A stretch of DNA of 47,267 nucleotides from an uncultured Methanobrevibacter sp. (GTDB taxonomy: Archaea; Methanobacteriota; Methanobacteria; Methanobacteriales; Methanobacteriaceae), in contig NZ_CADAJR010000016.1 in NCBI RefSeq assembly GCF_902788255.1, positions 1-47,267 on the forward strand, given 5' to 3'. The position numbers and the translations under genes were made by a program. The notes under the pieces are model-generated. The model made no database searches, was not told the origin of the DNA, and saw only the letters and a list, made by a program, of their open reading frames with translations. Below are positions 9,781 to 17,841 of the stretch, piece after piece. Each line of letters starts with the position of its first letter. The first letter of the stretch is position 1.

Positions 9781-10869
9781 ATGTCTGAAAATAAGGCTAT
9801 TTTCATAAGTTATTCAAGCAAAAACACGGAAATTGCTGAAAAAGCCAGAGATTATCTTGAAGAAAATGGTCTAAATTGTTGGATGGCTCCAAGAGACATC
9901 AAGACAAGTGTCAGTTATGCTCAGGCAATCATGGATGGTTTAATCAATGCTAATATGGTTCTTTTGGTATTCTCAAAAGATTCTCATGATTCAAAATATG
10001 TCCGAGAAGAGCTGAACAATGCATTCATTAGGGACAAGCCAATCTTGCCATTTAAAATTGATGATACTCTTCCAAGCGGTAGGGTTGAGTTCTTTTTGAG
10101 AAATCAGCAGTGGCTTGATGCAAGTTCTGATCCTGAAAGCTTTTTTGATGAATTGCTTGAGGATGCAAATCGTATCTTGAAGGGTATTCCGTTATCTCCT
10201 GTTGAAATTTTATTGTCTGAAAAGTTAGGGTCCAATCTGGATTCTCCAGAAAAGATTGAAGGTTTATATCAAAATATAGGCAACGTATCAAGGGTGATAA
10301 TGAATTTTGATGGCATTGAGGATATGAGCGACGAGTTTGCATTGGAATACTTAAGTCAAAAGAAGAAAAAGAATTACGGCGTTATTGAGATAAACAGGTC
10401 TGAAAAAATCAAAAGGATTTTAAAAAATGTTTCATCTCCTCAGGAACCTAAAAAACGAAATATTCTGCCGTTAGTTGCAGTTGCAGCTGTAATACTTATT
10501 GCCGTTGTGTCATTTGTTGTGTTCAGCGGTAGCGGAAACGTTGATGAGGCCACCCCAACGGGAGTTGCAATTGACTATGTGCAGATGGATGATGACAGCT
10601 CAAAAGGATATGAGTGGAAATATTCATATTTCGTGTTTGGGTCTGTAACTGATGATATCGCCAATTCATCAGATTATAATGTGCATATAGAATTTTTGGA
10701 TGATTCGGGAAATGTACTTGAAAAGAATGATACAAAAGTCAACAGGATTGAGGAAGGAATCCTTGCTGTCGCATATCTCAATGAGGATAATGTGAAAAAG
10801 GTCACGGCCGAATTGCGTGACGGAAACGGTAATGTAATCAATTCTGCAGAATCCAATACTATAAAATAA
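9781..10869 (+). CDS. Membrane-anchored TIR-domain protein (TIR - TM - extracellular domain)
   Basis: The 362-aa protein has an N-terminal TIR domain (residues about 5-130): 'AIFISYSSKN', then 'CWMAPRDI', 'LLVFSKDS' and 'SKYVREEL'. E77 in the last motif aligns with the glutamate that SARM1-type TIR domains use to cleave NAD+ (E642 in 'WVHKE'). One membrane helix follows (about residues 222-243). The C-terminal domain of about 110 residues, with 'YSYFVFGSV' and 'EFLDDSGNVL', resembles FxLYD-type extracellular beta domains and would lie outside the cell. The topology thus puts TIR in the cytoplasm. The gene is followed after 18 bp by a paralogue. A role in signalling or defence is inferred; neither NADase activity nor a partner effector is shown by the sequence. 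Confidence 0.85.
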   Translation: MSENKAIFISYSSKNTEIAEKARDYLEENGLNCWMAPRDIKTSVSYAQAIMDGLINANMVLLVFSKDSHDSKYVREELNNAFIRDKPILPFKIDDTLPSGRVEFFLRNQQWLDASSDPESFFDELLEDANRILKGIPLSPVEILLSEKLGSNLDSPEKIEGLYQNIGNVSRVIMNFDGIEDMSDEFALEYLSQKKKKNYGVIEINRSEKIKRILKNVSSPQEPKKRNILPLVAVAAVILIAVVSFVVFSGSGNVDEATPTGVAIDYVQMDDDSSKGYEWKYSYFVFGSVTDDIANSSDYNVHIEFLDDSGNVLEKNDTKVNRIEEGILAVAYLNEDNVKKVTAELRDGNGNVINSAESNTIK

Positions 10870-10887
10870 GGAATGTTGGTGAGATAA

Positions 10888-11745
10888 ATGAGTCATGATG
10901 TTTATGTCTGTTATGATGATAAGAACCAGGAGATAGCGAACAAGATTTGCAATCATTTGGAAAAGAAGAGTTACCGTTGCTGGCTTAAAAGCAGAGATGT
11001 TGGAGTGGGAAACGTCATTGATGAAATGATGGAAGCCATTAACAACTCAATTTTAATGGTGCTGGTATATTCCGAAGACTCCAAGAGATCAAATTTTGTA
11101 AATACTGAAGTAGATTTTGCTTTTGGTGAAAACAAGCAGATAATAGTTTATAATATTGATGGTTCAAACTTGGACGGTGGTTTGGAGTTCCTTTTGAAAA
11201 ACAAGCTCATGATTGAAGCACATCCCAACCCTGAAGGAAAGTTTGGAGAGCTTGTTAGTGCAGTTAATGAAATCACCAAACCATATGTTCCTCCATTCTG
11301 GAAAAGATATAAGATTCCAATAATTGCAGTAGTTGCAATTGTTCTGATTGCGATGGTTGGAGCATTTATCTTCACATCATCCGATGGTGGAGGAGATTCA
11401 TCTGGAATGCAGGTAAATGCCGGTGATATTGCGATTAATGTCACAGACTTTCATGTGGATGACGTTACAAATGAGTCCTCCTCCTGGAACTATTCATACT
11501 TTGTAGGGGGAACCATTTCACCGAATCCAAGCAATCCCGATGACTGCAGAATCATTGTTGATTTTTATGACCAGTCCGGTGAATTGATAGATACAAGTGA
11601 AACAGTATTATCAGAGGCTCAGAAATTCAGCAGCGGATTCATTTTTGGATCTGCAGTGTCAGATACCAATAATATCAATAGGATAGATGTCCAATTGGTC
11701 AATTCCGATAATGTAATTTTAGCACAATGTGAATCTCAATTGTAA
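10888..11745 (+). CDS. Second membrane-anchored TIR-domain protein
   Basis: The 285-aa paralogue of the preceding gene has the same order: TIR (residues about 3-125; 'DVYVCYDDKN', 'CWLKSRDV', 'LVYSEDSKRSNFVNTEV'), a membrane helix (about 148-168) and a C-terminal extracellular domain with 'WNYSYFVGGT' and 'DFYDQSGEL' matching 'WKYSYFVFGS' and 'EFLDDSGNV' of the first. E74 occupies the putative catalytic position. The 'SY' of a classical TIR box 1 is changed to 'CYD', and the linker between TIR and membrane is much shorter than in its neighbour. The pair may form a heteromeric membrane receptor, which is inference. The start codon follows a GGTGAG-type site. Confidence 0.83.
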   Translation: MSHDVYVCYDDKNQEIANKICNHLEKKSYRCWLKSRDVGVGNVIDEMMEAINNSILMVLVYSEDSKRSNFVNTEVDFAFGENKQIIVYNIDGSNLDGGLEFLLKNKLMIEAHPNPEGKFGELVSAVNEITKPYVPPFWKRYKIPIIAVVAIVLIAMVGAFIFTSSDGGGDSSGMQVNAGDIAINVTDFHVDDVTNESSSWNYSYFVGGTISPNPSNPDDCRIIVDFYDQSGELIDTSETVLSEAQKFSSGFIFGSAVSDTNNINRIDVQLVNSDNVILAQCESQL

Positions 11746-11761
11746 ATGTGGGGAGTTAAAA

Positions 11762-12487
11762 ATGAATACAAAGCATATCATAATTGTTGTTGCAGTTGTT
11801 GCGGTTGTCGCAATTTTTGGAGCTTATTTCATGTTGGGTGAAAATCAAGAAATAACCTCAGAACAGGTTCCCATGCGTTTAAGCAAATCTGCATATATGG
11901 AGATTCCAGACAATCCTAATGCAACACTAGAAACAGACAAAAATGGGGTTTCCCGTTATTCTGATGAAAAAGATGACATTAACATCACTGTTGCATCAAA
12001 CCTGTCATTGTCATCAAGTAAAAATGAAATGGATAAGATTAAGGATTCGGTTGCTACAGGATCCAAAAAAATAGTGGAAGACAATGTTGTAATATATGAA
12101 AAGAATGGGACATATTCAGTTTTTGTTAAAAATACTCAATATAACGACACTGTACTTATTCAGTCTTCCAACAAGAACCTGCTACTTCAGTGCTTTAACA
12201 GCATTAAGTTCCATAGTCCTACGGATTCATTGAAATTCAATGATACTGGAAGTTCTAAAGGTTCAGACACTTCATCATCTAAAGTTGTTGATATTGCTCA
12301 GCAAACTCAGTCAACTGTCGAGAAATCAACCTCTTCGGCTTCTAGTTCCAGTTCAGTTTCTTCTTCAAGTTCCGGTAGCAGCTATGGAGACAGTTACAGT
12401 GATTATGTAAGCAGTTCAAGAGGTTCAGGATTAGGTGGTTCAAGTAGTTCCCATAGTTATGGTGACAGCTACGAGGATTTTGTCTAA
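11762..12487 (+). CDS. Ser-rich secreted protein in the TIR gene cluster
   Basis: The ATG at 11762 lies behind GGGGAGTT and directly precedes a hydrophobic helix (residues about 4-26), so I prefer it to an upstream in-frame ATG inside the previous gene. The 241-aa protein has an anchored N-terminus and a central domain of about 120 residues with no motif I recognise. Its C-terminal third is dominated by serine and ends in two copies of a YGDSY-x-D-x-V motif. The position 16 bp after the second TIR gene and before a good terminator suggests the three genes form one operon. The protein could be the external partner of the TIR receptors, but this is guesswork from context. Confidence 0.75.
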   Translation: MNTKHIIIVVAVVAVVAIFGAYFMLGENQEITSEQVPMRLSKSAYMEIPDNPNATLETDKNGVSRYSDEKDDINITVASNLSLSSSKNEMDKIKDSVATGSKKIVEDNVVIYEKNGTYSVFVKNTQYNDTVLIQSSNKNLLLQCFNSIKFHSPTDSLKFNDTGSSKGSDTSSSKVVDIAQQTQSTVEKSTSSASSSSSVSSSSSGSSYGDSYSDYVSSSRGSGLGGSSSSHSYGDSYEDFV

Positions 12488-12493
12488 ATCATG

Positions 12494-12526
12494 AAAGATT
12501 GTAATTTAACTTACAATCTTTTTTTA
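12494..12526 (+). terminator. Strong terminator hairpin closing the TIR operon
   Basis: An 11-bp perfect stem (AAAGATTGTAA at 12494-12504 and its complement at 12511-12521) with a 6-base loop runs into a run of seven T. Confidence 0.75.
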
Positions 12527-12670
12527 TTATTTTTTTCTATCAATTTTTCTTATTTTTACTCATTTTAACTAAACCTTTAAATACTATTAAGTTAAAATAA
12601 TTAATTAATAGTTATGGTATTCATAACGGTTTATTATTATTAATTTTCATGATTATAGGAGGAGTTATTA

Positions 12671-12817
12671 ATGGCAAGATTTGAAGAAGCAGAAAACAGA
12701 ATGTTCAATGTTAAAATCTGTTTAAAATGTAATGCTCGTAACCCTGCTGCTGCTACAACCTGCAGAAAATGTGGTTACAAAGGTTTAAGATTCAAAGCAA
12801 AAGAATTAAGAGGATAA
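12671..12817 (+). CDS. rpl40e: 50S ribosomal protein L40e
   Basis: This 48-residue protein starts [10 protein letters not shown] and contains one zinc finger of the form CxxC...CxxC ('CLKC' and 'CRKC'), with a basic tail 'FKAKELRG'. This is the archaeal L40e, the counterpart of the ribosomal half of eukaryotic ubiquitin-L40 fusions. An AGGAGG-type ribosome-binding site and an AT-rich promoter with TTTAAATACT (about 12575) lie upstream, so it appears to be its own transcription unit. GGGP synthase follows on the same strand. Confidence 0.93.
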   Translation: MARFEEAENRMFNVKICLKCNARNPAAATTCRKCGYKGLRFKAKELRG

Positions 12818-12835
12818 TTTTAACCTCTTTTAACT
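12808..12835 (+). terminator. Short terminator after L40e
   Basis: A 6-bp stem AAGAGG/CCTCTT (12808-12813 and 12824-12829) overlaps the L40e stop and runs into T-rich sequence; a second T-run (12842-12848) follows. Confidence 0.45.
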
Positions 12836-12900
12836 TTACTATTTTTTTAATAAACATTAATTTAATATATTATTTTTAATAAAACTATTTTTAGATTCAT

Positions 12901-13653
12901 ATGAAAGACGTTGAAAATTATATCAGAGACATTTTAAAAACTAGGAAAATTCATTTTACATTAATAGATCCTGATGAACAGACACCAGAGGAAGCTTTAG
13001 AAATTGCCACTCAGGCCATTGAAGGTGGAACTGATGGAATCATGATTGGGGGGTCAACTGTCAACGGGGATGATGTCGACAACACCTGTAAGATATTGTC
13101 CGAAAACATTGCAGTGCCTATTATCATATTCCCTGGAAACACCAGCAGCGTAAGTAAATTCGCTGATGCAATCTTTTTCATGAGTTACGTTAACTCAACC
13201 AACCCTTACTGGATTAACGGTGCACAGGCACTTGCGGCACCTTCAGTAAAGGCATCCGGAATTGAAATTTTACCTATGGCTTATATGGTTGCAGAACCTG
13301 GTGGAACTGTTGGATGGGTCGGGGATGCAAAACTGGTACCGAGAAACAAGCCTAAAATACCGGCTATTTATGCAATGTCTTCTGAAATGTTCGGTATGAA
13401 ATTCTTCTATCTTGAAGCAGGTTCCGGTGCGGATAAACCTATTCCTCCTGAAATGGTTGCATACTCAAAAAGGGCAACTGATAACATGATAATTGTTGTT
13501 GGTGGCGGAATTCGTGATGCAAAAGCAGCATACACTGCAGCCAAAGCAGGTGGAGATGTTATCGTTACAGGTACAGTTGTTGAAGAAGTCGATGACATTA
13601 AAGCTAAAATTCAAGAATTAACCGGAGCAATCCTAAAAGCTTCACAAGAGTAG
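12901..13653 (+). CDS. Geranylgeranylglyceryl phosphate synthase
   Basis: GGGP synthase makes the first ether bond of archaeal membrane lipids, joining sn-glycerol-1-phosphate and geranylgeranyl diphosphate (EC 2.5.1.41). The 250-aa TIM-barrel protein shows 'HFTLIDPDE' at strand 1, 'GGTDGIMIGGST' near residue 45, 'FPGNTSSVS', 'YLEAGSGA' and 'VVGGGIRDAKAA' in the phosphate-binding region, and 'GGDVIVTGT'. These are the family motifs in order and the length is typical. Its stop codon lies inside the putative operator of the nurA-herA unit (13647-13667). No strong ribosome-binding site is seen before the ATG. Confidence 0.95.
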   Translation: MKDVENYIRDILKTRKIHFTLIDPDEQTPEEALEIATQAIEGGTDGIMIGGSTVNGDDVDNTCKILSENIAVPIIIFPGNTSSVSKFADAIFFMSYVNSTNPYWINGAQALAAPSVKASGIEILPMAYMVAEPGGTVGWVGDAKLVPRNKPKIPAIYAMSSEMFGMKFFYLEAGSGADKPIPPEMVAYSKRATDNMIIVVGGGIRDAKAAYTAAKAGGDVIVTGTVVEEVDDIKAKIQELTGAILKASQE

Positions 13654-13667
13654 TTACCAACTGCTCT
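13647..13667 (+). promoter_or_regulatory. Repair-regulon operator, site A (nurA-herA)
   Basis: The sequence is AGAGTAGTT-ACC-AACTGCTCT, an imperfect palindrome with 9-bp arms matching at 8 of 9 positions. It is identical at 20 of 21 positions to site D (28931-28951) and shares the core AGTT-N2-CAAMTGCTCT with sites B and C. It lies 48 bp before the nurA ATG, with a TATA-like TATTTAAAC at 13686-13694. It overlaps the GGGP synthase stop codon, so it could also act as that gene's terminator hairpin (a T-run follows at 13677-13683). Confidence 0.65.
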
Positions 13668-13715
13668 TACCAAATCTTTTTTTAATATTTAAACATAATA
13701 TATTAGTGTGATATT

Positions 13716-14789
13716 ATGTTAAATTCATTATATGAAAAGGCCATCGCTAGTAGAGGATTGATAATCGATATTGAATCGGACACTGATATCGAATCCCAAT
13801 TGGAACATAAATGGTTTAACAGGGACATCGGCGAAAGCCGTGCCGATTTTTCAATAGCCGCAGGGGACGGAAGTTTCAACAAGAAGAAATTCCTTACAAC
13901 CAACTTCTGTGCAGTGGGAGCGGAATCCATTATTTATGATGGCGAGATTAAAAAAATTGACGACTCGGACATATTCAATATTCCGCACGTGTCCTTTTTG
14001 GATGAGCTCTTAAGCAACTACATGGCAATCTATGAATTGAAATGTGCGCTTAGGACCCTTAGGGACTATGATGTTGACTATTACATGATTGACGGTTCAA
14101 TATTGGGAGATCTGCAGAATGCGTTTCCGAGGGGTGCAAAGCTGCCTTCCATAATAAGGGACAATCTGGACGATACATTATTGCATGAGTTTGAAAGCCG
14201 TTTGAAGACCCGGCATTATGGACTGCTCTTTCCGGAGATTAAAAGCAATTTGAAATTGATTGAAATGCCTAAAAGTGAGGATTCAACAATTCTTGAGGAA
14301 ATCAATCTGCAATTGGCGGCAGTTGAAAAGATCATTCTTTTAAAGGAGATTCTGCAATATAGAAAAAGAATCATATCAATATCAAAGACCTCCTCAGACA
14401 ATGACTTGTTTCACTGGAACATTCCTGACATAGCATTTCTTGACAAGTTCACCAAAAGGCAGGGAATGACAATAATAAAATACAGGACAGTTCATGAAAG
14501 CTTGCCTTTCCCATATTTCAAGGATTTCTTTACAAGTCTAACATTTACAGTATTTTATGTTCGTTTGCAGGATAATAAAAATGTATTGAAAGTTGAACTG
14601 CCTTACAAAGCAACTAAAGAGGAAGTATTTGAGATTTTACGAAAGATTAACGTTTTGTCTGTTCAGGGTTATCCGTACCTTCTAAACAAGGCCCACAATG
14701 ATGTGGTGATAACCGACAGGAACATGAAGGAATTGATGAAGATAGCTAAGATTTACGAGACAACAAACAGGGAAGTGATGTCATGGTAG
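13716..14789 (+). CDS. nurA: NurA 5'-3' nuclease
   Basis: NurA is the nuclease partner of the HerA hexameric translocase in archaeal double-strand-break end resection. The 357-aa protein has the first metal-binding aspartate in 'AGDGSF' (D51) and the second in 'MIDGSIL' (D126), as in the NurA RNase H-like core. The length is normal. Its last codons overlap the herA start by 7 bp (stop TAG inside ATGGTAG), indicating translational coupling. The operator-like site A and a TATA box lie just upstream. With herA, mre11 and rad50 following on the same strand, the whole resection machinery is together. Confidence 0.9.
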   Translation: MLNSLYEKAIASRGLIIDIESDTDIESQLEHKWFNRDIGESRADFSIAAGDGSFNKKKFLTTNFCAVGAESIIYDGEIKKIDDSDIFNIPHVSFLDELLSNYMAIYELKCALRTLRDYDVDYYMIDGSILGDLQNAFPRGAKLPSIIRDNLDDTLLHEFESRLKTRHYGLLFPEIKSNLKLIEMPKSEDSTILEEINLQLAAVEKIILLKEILQYRKRIISISKTSSDNDLFHWNIPDIAFLDKFTKRQGMTIIKYRTVHESLPFPYFKDFFTSLTFTVFYVRLQDNKNVLKVELPYKATKEEVFEILRKINVLSVQGYPYLLNKAHNDVVITDRNMKELMKIAKIYETTNREVMSW

Positions 14790-16285
14790 TAGGAATCTGT
14801 GTAGGAGAAACCAATTTAAATGAGGTAACATTTATTTCTAATAAAATGCCACAGGTTGGCCAATATGTAACAATTGAATACGATGGAAAAAAGGTGCTTG
14901 GAATGGTTGAAAACCTGGTAAGGGGAAACGATGCATTGAACGTTGACATCAATGACTTCAAGGCAATCCAGAAAATCTCCAAAATAGGTGTTGAGGACAA
15001 CTACATCCGAGGAAAGGTCAAGATCCTTGGGGATGTAAACGATCATCTGAGGCTTCCAAGAACACCTGTGCTTCCGGGAACCGAAATTAAACTGGCTGAT
15101 GCTGAAATCCTGAAGGAGATATTCAAGGTTACAAATCCGATTAAGCTGGGTACACTTGTAAATCAGAGTGATGTTGATGTAAACGTTGATGCAAATCCGG
15201 TTCTTTCAAGACACCTTGCAATCCTTGCGATGACCGGTGCGGGAAAGTCAAATACCGTTTCCGTTCTGATTGACCAATTGCTTGGATACAACGTTCCGGT
15301 ATTCGTGTTTGACATGCACGGTGAGTATAAGGGTGCGGAGTTTCCAAACGGTGATGTTAATGTTATAAAGCCAAAGATAAATCCTACTTACATGTCATTT
15401 CATGAGATTAAAAAGCTTGTAAACATTCCGACAAATGCGTACCTTCAGGAAAGGTATTTCAGAAAGGCGTTCAAGGAAGCCAAAAAGCAGGTCAGTGACG
15501 GAACTGCCCATGAAAACAACTTCCTGCAGCTGATGTATGACATTCTTGAAGTCGATTCACTTGAGGAAGGTTCAGACAAAAGGATAGTCGATGTCATGAA
15601 CAAGATTGACGATTCCATGGACAAGTACTCAAACCTCTTCGACCAGTACACAGGAAACATCCTCACAAGCATTAAAAAAGCCCATGTCAATGTCCTTGAC
15701 TTGAGTCAGGTTGATGAGGCTGTAGCGAGCGTTCTTGTAAGTCATATCCTTAGAAATTCACTTAACCGTTCCAAAAAGGCAGCTCACAGTGGAAACAAGG
15801 AGGAACTGTTTGAAAATTCCGTATTCTATATCCTTGAAGAGGCTCATATCCTTGCTCCAAACAAGCGTGACAGCGATTCCAAACGATGGATTCAGCGTGT
15901 CGCACGTGAAGGGCGTAAGTTCGGTCTGGGACTTTGTCTTGTAAGTCAGTCACCAAAGACAGTGGATCATGATGCACTCTCACAGATGAACAACATGATA
16001 ATCCTGAGGTTGGTGGAGCCTGAGGACCAAAGGCATGTCCAGTCAGCAAGCGAAAGCCTGTCACAGGATTTGGTCAACCAGTTGCCATCATTGAATGTCG
16101 GTGAGGCCATTGTTTTGGGTTTGATGACCAAGGTGCCTACATTGGTCAAAATCGATAAGTTTCAGGGCCGTACCCATGGGGATGATATGGACATTGTATC
16201 ATACTTTAAGGATTCAATAAAAAAGGAAGCTGAGGAAATCGAAAGGCAGGAAGATGAACTGATGGATATGGGATATAATTATTAA
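14783..16285 (+). CDS. herA: HerA DNA helicase/translocase
   Basis: HerA is an FtsK/VirB4-like hexameric ATPase that pumps DNA into NurA. The 500-aa protein has an N-terminal HAS barrel domain (residues about 1-90), Walker A 'TGAGKSNT' (151-158), 'FDMHGEY' just after the first core strands, Walker B 'FYILEEAH' (348-355) and an arginine-rich 'WIQRVAREGRKFG' region near 380. The C-terminus is acidic (about residues 485-500), which commonly mediates contacts. It overlaps nurA at its start. The following 314 bp lack a gene and carry their own promoter, so mre11-rad50 are transcribed separately. Confidence 0.93.
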   Translation: MVVGICVGETNLNEVTFISNKMPQVGQYVTIEYDGKKVLGMVENLVRGNDALNVDINDFKAIQKISKIGVEDNYIRGKVKILGDVNDHLRLPRTPVLPGTEIKLADAEILKEIFKVTNPIKLGTLVNQSDVDVNVDANPVLSRHLAILAMTGAGKSNTVSVLIDQLLGYNVPVFVFDMHGEYKGAEFPNGDVNVIKPKINPTYMSFHEIKKLVNIPTNAYLQERYFRKAFKEAKKQVSDGTAHENNFLQLMYDILEVDSLEEGSDKRIVDVMNKIDDSMDKYSNLFDQYTGNILTSIKKAHVNVLDLSQVDEAVASVLVSHILRNSLNRSKKAAHSGNKEELFENSVFYILEEAHILAPNKRDSDSKRWIQRVAREGRKFGLGLCLVSQSPKTVDHDALSQMNNMIILRLVEPEDQRHVQSASESLSQDLVNQLPSLNVGEAIVLGLMTKVPTLVKIDKFQGRTHGDDMDIVSYFKDSIKKEAEEIERQEDELMDMGYNY

Positions 16286-16599
16286 TGGTATCTCATTCAT
16301 TTAAGTTCAATTTTAACATGGGACCCAATATAGAGATATCAAAGATTCAAGTGTATTGGGTTTGAACAGTTAACTGAAATTACAATAAGTTAATATTTTG
16401 AAAAATATTTTCAAGTTGCTAGTGATTTGAAAATCATTTTTTCAAATACTATTTTTTACCGTCTAAAATCAATATTGATTAGTTTTCAAATGCTCTCTAG
16501 GCAAACTATTAAATATGGATTGGAATATACTATTACACATTAAATGCTTGTTAAAGTGTTTAAATTGGTTATATACAATAAAATTAAAAAGGTAATATA
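16286..16599 (+). other. Intergenic region before mre11 with promoter, operator and hairpins
   Basis: No gene is seen here. The 314 bp hold two AT-rich hairpins, TTGAAAA/TTTTCAA (16398-16414) and ATTTGAAAA/TTTTCAAAT (16425-16447), which could end herA transcription. They are followed by operator site B (16476-16496), a TATA-like TATTAAATAT (16507-16516) and an AGGTAAT ribosome-binding site before the mre11 ATG. Confidence 0.6.
16476..16496 (+). promoter_or_regulatory. Repair-regulon operator, site B (mre11-rad50)
   Basis: The sequence is TGATTAGTT-TTC-AAATGCTCT. The right arm is identical to sites C and D, and the left arm keeps 7 of 9 positions of site D. The 18 bases 16481-16498 are identical to the minus-strand sequence at 28760-28743 (site C). 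The TATA-like sequence begins about 10 bp downstream, and mre11 starts 103 bp downstream. Confidence 0.65.
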
Positions 16600-17841
16600 A
16601 TGAAATTTGCACATTTAGCAGACACTCATTTGGGTTATCGTCAATATGGTTTATTTGAACGGGAAAAGGACTTTTATGAAGTGTTTGATAAGGTTATAGA
16701 TAAGATAATAGAAGAAAAAGTTGATTTTGTAATACATGGTGGTGACCTTTTTGAAACCGCAAGACCTTCACCGATGGCACTTTTGACATTCCAGAAAGGA
16801 CTGCTTAAGCTTAAGGGTGCCGGAATACCTATGTATGCAATTGCAGGAAACCACGATGTCGTGATGAGAAAAGGATCCATCCCTCCACATGTAATATTTA
16901 AAAAGTTGGGCTTGAAGGTGATAAGCACTATCAATCCTACCTACCTTCATGGAGACATTTTCATTGCGGGGCTTCCATACTATCCGTCATCACATAAGAA
17001 GGCATTAAAAAACAAGTTGGCCGAGCTGTCTGAAAAGGCAACACACCATAAAAAGTCAATTCTTGTACTTCACCAGGGAATCGATCAGTATTTCAGTCTG
17101 AATTATGAATTGGAGCTTGGTGAAATTCCTAACAATTTCGACTACTATGCACTGGGCCATATCCACAAGTATGTAAACGATGCATACGGTAATGGAAGGC
17201 TTGTCTATCCTGGTTCGGGTGAAATATGGAAAACTTCCGAATTGCCGGACTATAGGGAGAACGGAAAGGGTTTTGTCGTTGTCGATTTTGATGGCACAAA
17301 ACCTTTAATAAAAAGGGTAAAGATTGATATTCCACGTGAATTCATTGAAAGGACAATCAACTACAATGATTTGGAAACAGGCATTCAGGCTATCAAGGAA
17401 ACAATCAAGGACTTTGATAAAAAGCCTATTTTAAGACTGACCATCAGGGAAGTTGAATCAGATACCAGCAGGGTTTATGAAATAATTAACGAGGAACTTG
17501 GTGAGTTGGCATTGATGATAAGGCCGACATTTGTCATGAAGGATGAGGATGTAACCATTCTTCCGACTGAAGGTGAAAGGATAGGTCCGGAACAGCTAAT
17601 AATTGAAAGCCTTAAGGGGTATGGCAACAGTGAAGTGACAGAACTCGCCATTGATTTGTACCGTCTGCTTTCAAAGGACAAGCTTGAGGAGTCTGAGGAA
17701 ATTATTAACCAATACTTTGATGGACACTACACCAATGTGGTTGAGGACACTGAATTCACTACCGAAGCAGTAGTTAAGGAACAACCTCCGGAGAAAAAAG
17801 AGGATGTGCAGTTAACATTTGGTAAGGAGGTTCAAGAATGA
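16600..17841 (+). CDS. mre11: DNA double-strand break repair nuclease Mre11
   Basis: Mre11 is the Mn-dependent nuclease of the Mre11-Rad50 complex, which trims and tethers broken DNA ends. The 413-aa protein shows all calcineurin-like phosphoesterase motifs: 'LADTHLG' (D8, H10), 'GGDLF' (D49), 'AGNHD' (N84-H85-D86), 'LHQGI' and 'GHIHK'. A C-terminal region of about 110 residues, acidic and helical, would bind the base of the Rad50 coiled coil. The stop overlaps the rad50 start (ATGA). Site B upstream suggests shared control with the other repair units in this window. Confidence 0.95.
   Translation: MKFAHLADTHLGYRQYGLFEREKDFYEVFDKVIDKIIEEKVDFVIHGGDLFETARPSPMALLTFQKGLLKLKGAGIPMYAIAGNHDVVMRKGSIPPHVIFKKLGLKVISTINPTYLHGDIFIAGLPYYPSSHKKALKNKLAELSEKATHHKKSILVLHQGIDQYFSLNYELELGEIPNNFDYYALGHIHKYVNDAYGNGRLVYPGSGEIWKTSELPDYRENGKGFVVVDFDGTKPLIKRVKIDIPREFIERTINYNDLETGIQAIKETIKDFDKKPILRLTIREVESDTSRVYEIINEELGELALMIRPTFVMKDEDVTILPTEGERIGPEQLIIESLKGYGNSEVTELAIDLYRLLSKDKLEESEEIINQYFDGHYTNVVEDTEFTTEAVVKEQPPEKKEDVQLTFGKEVQE

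Noticed and set aside
13647-13683. GGGP synthase terminator hairpin
   Set aside because: It can form a stem and a T-run follows, but near-identity with site D, which does not close any gene, favours a regulatory site. A double role remains possible.
14220-14235. Another TGCTCT occurrence as a fifth operator
   Set aside because: It lies inside nurA coding sequence and lacks the AGTT half and the CAA before TGCTCT.
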